Positions 1 to 5,552 of a DNA stretch of 8,548 nucleotides are shown here, piece after piece. The stretch spans positions 1 through 8,548 of the forward strand of contig CALMBN010000008.1 in assembly GCA_937860195.1 (NCBI GenBank), in the 5' to 3' direction. Source of the DNA: an uncultured Novosphingobium sp. Lineage in GTDB: Bacteria; Pseudomonadota; Alphaproteobacteria; Sphingomonadales; Sphingomonadaceae. The translations under genes were made by a program, and so were the position numbers. The notes beneath the pieces were generated by a model that saw only the letters and a program-made list of their open reading frames with translations, had not been told where the DNA came from and made no database searches. Position 1 is the first letter of the stretch, and each line of letters begins with the position of its first letter.

Positions 1-99
1 CCCGCCGGTGAACTGGATCAGCCGATCCGCCAGCGTGGACTTGCCGTGGTCAATGTGGGCGATGATGGAGAAATTGCGGATCAGTGCCAGGTCGGTCAT
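1..99 (-). CDS. lepA: Elongation factor 4 (LepA), N-terminal fragment
   Basis: This is the first 33 codons of a minus-strand gene that runs off the left edge. It starts at ATG 99-97 and stays open to base 1. The peptide begins [20 protein letters not shown] and contains the translational-GTPase G1/P-loop (A14-H-I-D-H-G-K-S21), followed by [12 protein letters not shown]. This is the near-invariant LepA start; EF-G and BipA have different flanking residues. LepA is a ribosome-associated GTPase of about 600 residues acting in translation, at initiation or as a back-translocase, in the cytoplasm. No good Shine-Dalgarno lies upstream (the leader ends AAGACTCC before ATG), but the start matches the family. 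It lies downstream of and co-oriented with the c-di-GMP gene, 135 bp away, so co-transcription is possible but not shown. The family call is very secure even from this fragment. Confidence 0.95.
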   Translation of the reverse strand, partial: MTDLALIRNFSIIAHIDHGKSTLADRLIQFTGG

Positions 100-117
100 G
101 GAGTCTTTGGTTTCTAT

Positions 118-136
118 GCGGTGCCGATTGCACCGC
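118..136 (-). promoter_or_regulatory. Stem-loop in the lepA 5' leader
   Basis: A perfect 7-bp inverted repeat, GCGGTGC (118-124) and GCACCGC (130-136), encloses a 5-nt loop. On the minus strand the hairpin ends 18 nt before the lepA ATG. No T-tract follows it on either strand, so it is not a standard intrinsic terminator. A second, weaker pairing, CCGCT (133-137) with AGCGG (146-150), uses four of the same bases and would compete with it. That the pairing exists is certain from the sequence; any regulatory role in lepA translation or transcription is inference. Confidence 0.4.
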
Positions 137-234
137 TGGGCCCATAGCGGCAAGCGGGAACCCTGTCACCCGCCCCGCACCTCAACTTCCGATTCCTCGC
201 GCATCACAACCTGTTGTCGGCACAGTCCCGCTGT

Positions 235-2466
235 TCAAGCGATCTTGGATTTGACCTTTGCCGTGTCGATTTGCCCAAACTTTGGCAGGTTCAACGCCAA
301 TCCACCCTGTTGCATCAGGTGCAGTGGATAGGACCCCGCTGGCAACGCGCCGAGCGGCATCCCGGCCTGGGCCAGAACATAGGGCGAAACGCGGTGGCGA
401 GTGCACAGGCCCCCTGCCCCGTCGTCGACCAGTTGCTGCTCGAATTCCAGCCCCTGCATCGATCCGGCGCTGCGGCGGACGACTGCGACTGCCAGTTGGC
501 CTTCGCCGAAATCGATCACGAATTGCGTTCCGATTGGCACATCAATCAGCCCTTCTACCGCACAGCCAGTGCGCGAGAGATTGCGCATCGTGATTTCATA
601 GCGATGATCTTCGTGGATCATGCCGACCTTGCGCAGCACGGTGCGACGTTCGGGGCGGTATTTGCTGGGACCATCGGGCTCAATGATCCATTCGCCGCTC
701 ATCACGGCCTCGCTGACCACTTCGGGCGATACCGCAGAAGCATAGATGTAGCCCTGGATTTGCTTCACGCCCAGTCGGCGCATCGCTTCCAGTTCGTCAT
801 GGGCTTCGATTCCTTCGGCAGTGGTATCCATTTTGAGCGCGTCAGCCAGGCTGACAATCGAGGCGATGATCGCTGCGTTCCGGTTGCCTTCCTGTGTGAC
901 GCCACGGATAAAGCTCTTGTCGATCTTGATCTTGTCGAACGGGGCATGCTGGAGATAGCTGAGCGAGGAATAGCCGGTCCCGAAATCGTCGAGTGCCAGA
1001 CGAACGCCCAGTAGTTTCAACTGGTTGAACATATCGGTTGTGGCCGCCTCGTCACCGAGGAAGATCGATTCGGTCAATTCCAGTTCAAGTCGTTCCGGTG
1101 GCAGTTCCGAATGCGCAAGCGCCTGCGCCACGACCGAGGCAAACCCGGCATTCGCGAACTGGGCAGCCGACACGTTGACTGCAATTCGCAGGCTGCCCGG
1201 CCAGTCTGCGGCTTCGGCGCAGGCGCGTTTCAACACCCAATCGCCTAGTGCACCGATCAGATTGGCTTCTTCGGCAATCGGAATGAAGACATCCGGAGAT
1301 ACTTCGCCGAGTTCGGGATGGGCCCATCGGGTAAAGGCTTCAAGCGTGACAACCTTGTTGGTTTTGGTATCGATGATCGGCTGATAGGCGACCCGCATCT
1401 GATCCTTGCCGAGCGCATCGCGCAAGTCTTCTTCGATCTGGCGGCGACGTTCGGCTTCTGCGTGCAAATCGCTGGAATAAAATCGGAAAGTGCCGCGTCC
1501 GCTGCCCTTGGAAGCGTATAGCGCCAGATCAGCTGAGCGAACCAGCTCTTCACTGTTGATCCCGTCATATGGCGCGATCGCAATCCCGATCGAAGCGCCG
1601 ATCACACAGCGGCTGCCTTCGATCTGATAGGGTTGGCTGACCATCGTGATAATCGTTTTGGCGATCTCGCCCAACCGTCCGCGATCATCGATATCGGGCA
1701 GGATGATCTGAAACTCGTCCCCGCCCAAACGGCCGATTTCAGAGCCGCTTTCGGTAACGACCCGGCCCAGACGCTGCGCCACCTGTTTCAGCAGTTCGTC
1801 ACCAGCCGGGTGCCCCAGCGTATCGTTGACCTGCTTGAACCGGTCCAGGTCCATCGTCATGATGGCGCAGACGCGCTTGGCTGATTGATAGGCTGCCAGG
1901 GTGGTCGACAACCGCTTGTCCATTCGGTGGCGGTTGGCCAGGCCGGTCAGCGAATCGTACTGCGCCATCCGAGAGGCGTCGCGCTGGCTTTGCCGGGTGG
2001 CGGTAATATCGGTGCCGTTTCCGTAGTAACCCAAAAATGTACCATTGGATGCCACTTGCGGGCGACCAGAGATCGACCACCAAATTTCGGCATTGTCATG
2101 CGAAGCGCGGACTTGCAGGTCCGAGAATGTTTTTCGTGCGCCGAAGATCAGCGGAAGGGTCCGCTCCAGCGTGTCGTCTCTTTCCCGCTCAAGCACAAAC
2201 AATGACTGCACTGGCCGGCCGAGCAGACTGGCGCGCTCGCAGCCAAGCCGTTCAGCGATGCAATCGGAAATGTAGGTGATTTTGCCATCGTTGTCGCTCG
2301 ACCAGAACCAGCCAAGTCCCGTCGATTCATAGTCGCGCAACAGCAGCAGGGCTTGCTCGGTCTCGCGCCCGGAAAGCGGAGCCTGGGCACCAGACGCACC
2401 CGACAACTTGCCGGAACCCAGCAACTTTCGGAAACGACCAAATGTGGAACCACCAGAAGCTTTCAT
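235..2466 (-). CDS. PAS-GGDEF-EAL-PilZ c-di-GMP turnover protein
   Basis: This 743-residue protein is predicted to make, degrade and bind the second messenger cyclic di-GMP. Domains in order are: a PAS sensor (about 40-155, ending in a PAC-like GYYGNGTDIT), GGDEF (about 165-330), EAL (about 345-590) and a C-terminal PilZ (about 603-680), then a tail of about 60 residues. The GGDEF motif is intact (G248-G-D-E-F252), with metal-binding D206 and the DSLTGLANR start, so cyclase activity is likely. The RxxD I-site expected at 239-242 is ESGS, so canonical product inhibition looks absent. The EAL signature reads E376-A-F-T-R-W, but N431, E463, D493-D494, K514, E551 and Q571 are present, so phosphodiesterase activity is plausible. 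PilZ carries R608xxxR612 and N629xSxxG634, the c-di-GMP-binding motifs. No signal peptide or membrane segment is visible, so it should be cytoplasmic. The ATG has a weak GGA 5 nt upstream. Domain calls are secure; the net direction of activity is not. Confidence 0.93.
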   Translation of the reverse strand: MKASGGSTFGRFRKLLGSGKLSGASGAQAPLSGRETEQALLLLRDYESTGLGWFWSSDNDGKITYISDCIAERLGCERASLLGRPVQSLFVLERERDDTLERTLPLIFGARKTFSDLQVRASHDNAEIWWSISGRPQVASNGTFLGYYGNGTDITATRQSQRDASRMAQYDSLTGLANRHRMDKRLSTTLAAYQSAKRVCAIMTMDLDRFKQVNDTLGHPAGDELLKQVAQRLGRVVTESGSEIGRLGGDEFQIILPDIDDRGRLGEIAKTIITMVSQPYQIEGSRCVIGASIGIAIAPYDGINSEELVRSADLALYASKGSGRGTFRFYSSDLHAEAERRRQIEEDLRDALGKDQMRVAYQPIIDTKTNKVVTLEAFTRWAHPELGEVSPDVFIPIAEEANLIGALGDWVLKRACAEAADWPGSLRIAVNVSAAQFANAGFASVVAQALAHSELPPERLELELTESIFLGDEAATTDMFNQLKLLGVRLALDDFGTGYSSLSYLQHAPFDKIKIDKSFIRGVTQEGNRNAAIIASIVSLADALKMDTTAEGIEAHDELEAMRRLGVKQIQGYIYASAVSPEVVSEAVMSGEWIIEPDGPSKYRPERRTVLRKVGMIHEDHRYEITMRNLSRTGCAVEGLIDVPIGTQFVIDFGEGQLAVAVVRRSAGSMQGLEFEQQLVDDGAGGLCTRHRVSPYVLAQAGMPLGALPAGSYPLHLMQQGGLALNLPKFGQIDTAKVKSKIA

Positions 2467-2869
2467 GTTTTTCCGTTTGAAATGCGCGAATTCAATGTTT
2501 GAAGGAATAAGCTGTGATAACTGGTCATGGTTTCCAAATTGCTAATTTTGCTTGCCAAAACAGAACCAGAAGTCGCGCTGCATAAGTGTCGCAGTTATGA
2601 TTGGGAACAGTGTTTCGGCAATCTCCGGCACCGTCCGCCCCCAGTTTCAATGTGCCGAGATTCAAGGATTCTCGCTCTCTGAACCGCGCTTGCGGGCTGG
2701 CTTGATCAGCTTGCGAGCGCAATTGCCGTCGCTCACCGGCCACCGAAACGCCGGCTCGCCCGGCCGTCCACACTGGCACTGGTCCTGGTCATCGCGGCTC
2801 GGGCGTGGCTGCAAGGGGTTGACCGGATTTCGCAGAATTCAGCAGGCACGGCTCTCTAATGCACTGACA

Positions 2870-2883
2870 AGATTAAAAAATCT
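2870..2883. promoter_or_regulatory. AT-rich palindrome upstream of phaC (possible operator)
   Basis: AGATT-AAAA-AATCT is a perfect inverted repeat with 5-bp arms and a 4-bp centre, about 120 bp before the phaC start. It overlaps the region just downstream of the CTGACA -35-like hexamer (2864-2869), where a repressor would block transcription. The symmetry is seen directly; the role as a binding site is inference, and short palindromes in AT-rich DNA also arise by chance. Confidence 0.3.
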
Positions 2884-2900
2884 GTAGTCTTTCCCTACCG

Positions 2901-2965
2901 CTGTGCAGACTCTCGACGTGAGCAAAGGACTGCAGTTGTTCGCTTGAATTGCTGGCGCTGCGCAG
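2901..2965. promoter_or_regulatory. Three regularly spaced CTG/CAG palindromes upstream of phaC
   Basis: Three short palindromic or near-palindromic elements stand in a row between the presumed promoter and the phaC start: CTGTGCAG (2901-2908), ACTGCAGT (2929-2936) and CTGCGCAG (2958-2965). Their centres are 28 and 29 bp apart. In other alphaproteobacteria the PHA regulator PhaR binds CTGC-N3/4-GCAG; these elements have the same outer bases but a shorter centre, so they are not exact matches. The pattern is visible in the sequence. Calling them PhaR-type operators is an inference, supported mainly by their position in front of a PHA synthase gene. Confidence 0.35.
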
Positions 2966-2993
2966 GCATGCTCACAATCAACGAACACAATCT

Positions 2994-3003
2994 GGGGACG
3001 AGG
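2994..3003 (+). promoter_or_regulatory. Ribosome binding site of phaC
   Basis: GGGGA (2994-2998) lies 6 nt before ATG 3005, and a second GAGG sits directly against the start. The first has the correct Shine-Dalgarno spacing. It supports ATG 3005 as the start; the encoded N-terminus also lines up with Pseudomonas PhaC1 from about residue 20. Confidence 0.6.
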
Positions 3004-3004
3004 C

Positions 3005-4702
3005 ATGGCCAAGGGCGGCACGACGCTAGAACACGAAGCAGCGCAATCGACCACTGCACTGGGTCCGCTGGTTGGGCTGGCACGCGAGGACTTTGTTGGC
3101 GCAGTGGCGCTTTTGCTGCGAGAAACCGCCTCTGACCCGCAGCGCAGCATCAAACACATGCGTGGCTTTGGCGAAGACGTAGTCAAGATCCTGACCGGCA
3201 AATCCGAGCTTGCGCCCGAGCCCAAGGACAAGCGCTTCATGGACCCGGCGTGGCGTTACAACCCGTTTTTCCGGGCGGGGGCGCAATATTACCTGGCTGT
3301 CCAAAAAGGCATGAAAAGCTGGCTGGAGGAGCTTGAGCTTGACGATCTGGAGCGCGACCGGGCCAATTTCATTTCCAACATCATCATCGATGGGCTGGCT
3401 CCGACCAACAGCCTGATCGGCAACCCGACCGCGCAGAAGCGGGTCATCGATAGTGGCGGGCTGAGCCTGATCAAGGGTCTCAAGAACGCCTACAATGACA
3501 TGGTCCACAATGGCGGCATGGTCTCGATGGTCGACAAGCGGCCATTCAAACTGGGCGAGAACGTGGCGACCTCGAAAGGCGCGGTGGTTTACCGCGATTC
3601 GATGTTCGAACTGATCCACTATGCCCCGACAACCGAACAGGTTTATGCGGTCCCTCAGCTGACGATACCGCCGCAAATCAACAAGATGTATATCAATGAC
3701 CTCTCCCCCGAAAAGTCGGTGGTGAAGTGGCAGGTCGACAACGGGATTCAATGCTTCGTAATTTCGTGGAAGAACCCCGACAAAGAACAGGGCTCGTGGG
3801 GGATGGACGAATACATCGCCTCATGCCTCAAGGCGATTGACGTGGTCTGCGAAGTGACCGGTGCAGCCAAAGTCAATGTATCGTCGGCCTGTTCGGGCGG
3901 GCAGACCGGGTCAATCCTGGCGAGCAAGATGGCGGCGGCAGGAGACGACAGGCTGGGTGCGCTGACCTATATGGTCACTGTTCTGCACCCCATGCAGAAC
4001 GATATAGAAGCCGGCTCGCTGATGACCGCGAATGGGCTGGAACTCGCCAAGAAGCGCGCCGCGAAGGCCGGGATCGTCAAGGGAAACGACCTGGCGCGCG
4101 GGTTCGCCTGGTTGCGGCCGAACGACCTGATCTGGAACTATGTCATCAACAACTATCTGATGGGTGACGATCCACCAGCCTTCGACGTGCTGTTCTGGAA
4201 TGCCGATGCCACCAACCTTTCGGCCACCCTGATGGGCGATTTCCTCCACCTGTTCGAAACGCTCGCGTTCACCCGCAAAGGCGAGGTGAAAATGGCCGGT
4301 CACAAGATCGACCTTTCCAAGGTAACCAGCGACCTGTTCATTCTGGGCGGGACCACCGATCATATCACGCCGTGGCGCGCCTGCTATCGCTCGACCCAGC
4401 TGTTTGGATCGAAGGATGTTACCTTTGTGCTCAGCCAGGCCGGCCACATGCAGGCAATCCTCAACCCGCCGGGCAACCCCAAGGCCAAATATTATGTGTC
4501 GAAAAAGGCCGGACAACCGCCTGCGGACGTTGACGACTGGCTGAAGGGGACCGAGGAAGTGCCAGGAAGCTGGTGGCCGTACTGGATGGAATGGCTGCAA
4601 GCCCGCGCAGGGAAGAAGGTGACAGCTCCCAAATCAGTGGGCAGCAAGAAGCACCCGCCCAAAGAGCCCGCACCGGGGCTCTATGTGCTCGACCAGTCCT
4701 GA
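3005..4702 (+). CDS. phaC: Class II poly(R)-hydroxyalkanoate synthase
   Basis: PhaC polymerises (R)-3-hydroxyacyl-CoA into polyhydroxyalkanoate, releasing CoA, at the surface of storage granules. The protein has 565 residues, close to Pseudomonas class II enzymes (about 559). The PhaC N-terminal domain spans roughly 75-240 and the alpha/beta-hydrolase catalytic domain 240-500. The lipase-like box is S294-A-C296-S-G-G with nucleophile C296; D452 (GGTTDHITPW) and H481 (SQAGHMQAILNPPGNPKAKY) complete the triad. Class II is shown by the ACSGG box, the WLRPNDLIWNYVINNYLMGD stretch and the C-terminal SWWPYWMEWLQ followed by APGLYV, all like Pseudomonas PhaC1. Oddities: the first Gly of the box is Ser; D129, T325 and A479 stand where Pseudomonas PhaC1 has E130, S325 and S477; LHP (327-329) replaces the common LDF. 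It is the first gene of an operon with phaZ and an FprA-type reductase. Family and class are secure; monomer preference is unknown. Confidence 0.96.
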   Translation: MAKGGTTLEHEAAQSTTALGPLVGLAREDFVGAVALLLRETASDPQRSIKHMRGFGEDVVKILTGKSELAPEPKDKRFMDPAWRYNPFFRAGAQYYLAVQKGMKSWLEELELDDLERDRANFISNIIIDGLAPTNSLIGNPTAQKRVIDSGGLSLIKGLKNAYNDMVHNGGMVSMVDKRPFKLGENVATSKGAVVYRDSMFELIHYAPTTEQVYAVPQLTIPPQINKMYINDLSPEKSVVKWQVDNGIQCFVISWKNPDKEQGSWGMDEYIASCLKAIDVVCEVTGAAKVNVSSACSGGQTGSILASKMAAAGDDRLGALTYMVTVLHPMQNDIEAGSLMTANGLELAKKRAAKAGIVKGNDLARGFAWLRPNDLIWNYVINNYLMGDDPPAFDVLFWNADATNLSATLMGDFLHLFETLAFTRKGEVKMAGHKIDLSKVTSDLFILGGTTDHITPWRACYRSTQLFGSKDVTFVLSQAGHMQAILNPPGNPKAKYYVSKKAGQPPADVDDWLKGTEEVPGSWWPYWMEWLQARAGKKVTAPKSVGSKKHPPKEPAPGLYVLDQS

Positions 4703-4708
4703 GGGGAG
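4702..4708 (+). promoter_or_regulatory. Ribosome binding site of phaZ
   Basis: AGGGGAG begins on the last base of the phaC stop codon and ends 6 nt before GTG 4715. This strong Shine-Dalgarno decides for the GTG start and suggests that translation of phaZ follows closely on phaC. Confidence 0.75.
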
Positions 4709-4714
4709 CTTTGC

Positions 4715-5548
4715 GTGAGCGATGAATTGACCGCCGAATTCTCGATGGAAACGGTCGGCGGGCGCACATTGCGGGTTGCCCGCTGGCGCTGGGATCAGCC
4801 GAGCGAGCACCTGCCGATCCTGTTTTTCAACGGGATCGGCGCAAATATCGAGGCGGTAGCCCCATTGGCCGAAGCGCTGACCGACCGGCCGTTCATCATG
4901 TTCGACATGCCGGGTGTCGGCGGCAGTCCCGAACCGCTGGTGCCCTATAACCCTTTCACGATGAGCTGGACTGCCAAGGAGTTGCTCAAGCGCTTCAATG
5001 CTGATCTGGTTGACGTGATGGGCGTGTCGTGGGGCGGCGCGATGGCCCAGCACTTTACCCTGCAACACAGCGGAACTGTGCGGCGGCTGGTGCTGGCCGC
5101 AACCACTGCTGGAATGATCATGATGCCCGGCAACCCTGCCGCCCTGACCAAGATGGCCAATCCGCGCCGCTATGTCGATGCGGCCTTCATGGAAAAGCAT
5201 TTCCGTGACCTTTATGGTGGCCTGACCGGCGGCAAGTCCGAGCATATCGGCCGGCTGACCCCGCCCAGTCCGCGCGGCTATTTCTACCAATTGATGTGCA
5301 TGATGGGCTGGACCAGCGTCCCCGCCCTGCCCTTCCTTAAAAAGGAAACGCTGGTCATGATGGGGGACGAGGATCAGATCGTGCCCCTGATCAACGGCAA
5401 GCTGCTCGAAAGCCTGATCCCCAACAGCCGTCTGGAGATTTTCGAGCAAGGCGGACACTTGTTCATGCTGACCCACCGCGAACAGACGATTTCCTCGCTG
5501 CACGGATTCCTCGACGCGCCAGACCGCGAAGCCAGAAAGGCTGCCTGA
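4715..5548 (+). CDS. phaZ: Intracellular poly(3-hydroxyalkanoate) depolymerase
   Basis: This 277-residue alpha/beta-hydrolase matches the intracellular mcl-PHA depolymerase of pseudomonads (about 283 residues), which hydrolyses granule polymer to hydroxyalkanoic acids when carbon is needed. Family stretches are visible in order: LFFNGIGANIE (36-46), FDMPGVGGS (63-71), the lipase box G103-V-S105-W-G-G, LVLAATTAGMIMMPG (125-139), GYFYQLMCMMGWTS (188-201), GDEDQIVPLI (217-226) and GGHLFMLT (246-253). The predicted triad is S105, D220 and H248. No signal peptide is present, so it is cytoplasmic or granule-bound rather than secreted. It starts with GTG, 12 bp after the phaC stop, and its own stop lies 4 bp before the next start, so the three genes are almost certainly co-transcribed. 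In Pseudomonas phaZ likewise follows phaC1, which supports the function. A general esterase is the alternative but is much less likely. Confidence 0.93.
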   Translation: MSDELTAEFSMETVGGRTLRVARWRWDQPSEHLPILFFNGIGANIEAVAPLAEALTDRPFIMFDMPGVGGSPEPLVPYNPFTMSWTAKELLKRFNADLVDVMGVSWGGAMAQHFTLQHSGTVRRLVLAATTAGMIMMPGNPAALTKMANPRRYVDAAFMEKHFRDLYGGLTGGKSEHIGRLTPPSPRGYFYQLMCMMGWTSVPALPFLKKETLVMMGDEDQIVPLINGKLLESLIPNSRLEIFEQGGHLFMLTHREQTISSLHGFLDAPDREARKAA

Positions 5549-5552
5549 ACGA

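Larger units (their letters stand above)
2467..3004. other. Divergent intergenic region between the c-di-GMP gene and phaC
   Basis: This 538-bp region separates two divergently transcribed genes and must hold their promoters. Short open frames exist on both strands (for example 2525-2779 minus and 2552-2887 plus), but their translations look like no family I know and they lack good ribosome-binding sites, so I do not call them. Base composition is more AT-rich at both ends, near the two starts. The middle (about 2680-2770) is GC-rich with short inverted repeats: TTGCG-AG-CGCAA (2711-2722), CCGC/GCGG (2684-2695) and GCCGG/CCGGC (2750-2764). No T-tract follows any of them. I could not find a convincing -35/-10 pair for either gene. 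CTGACA (2864-2869) is the best -35-like hexamer before phaC, but no good -10 follows at normal spacing. Confidence 0.6.

Noticed and set aside
214..1014. Plus-strand open frame of 266 codons opposite the EAL/PilZ part of the c-di-GMP gene
   Set aside because: Antisense to well-defined EAL and PilZ motifs, and its translation resembles no known protein.
2711..2722. TTGCG-AG-CGCAA inverted repeat in the intergenic region
   Set aside because: The 2-nt centre is too small for a hairpin and it lies nearly 300 bp from phaC; no regulator match recognised, so it is only mentioned in the intergenic entry.
2525..2887. Small open frames on both strands in the phaC upstream region (84 and 111 codons)
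   Set aside because: Overlapping opposite-strand frames with low-complexity-like translations, no family resemblance and no good Shine-Dalgarno; chance frames are more likely.
3026..4600. Minus-strand open frames of 241 and 229 codons opposite phaC
   Set aside because: Shadows of the phaC frame; no motif and no plausible ribosome-binding site.
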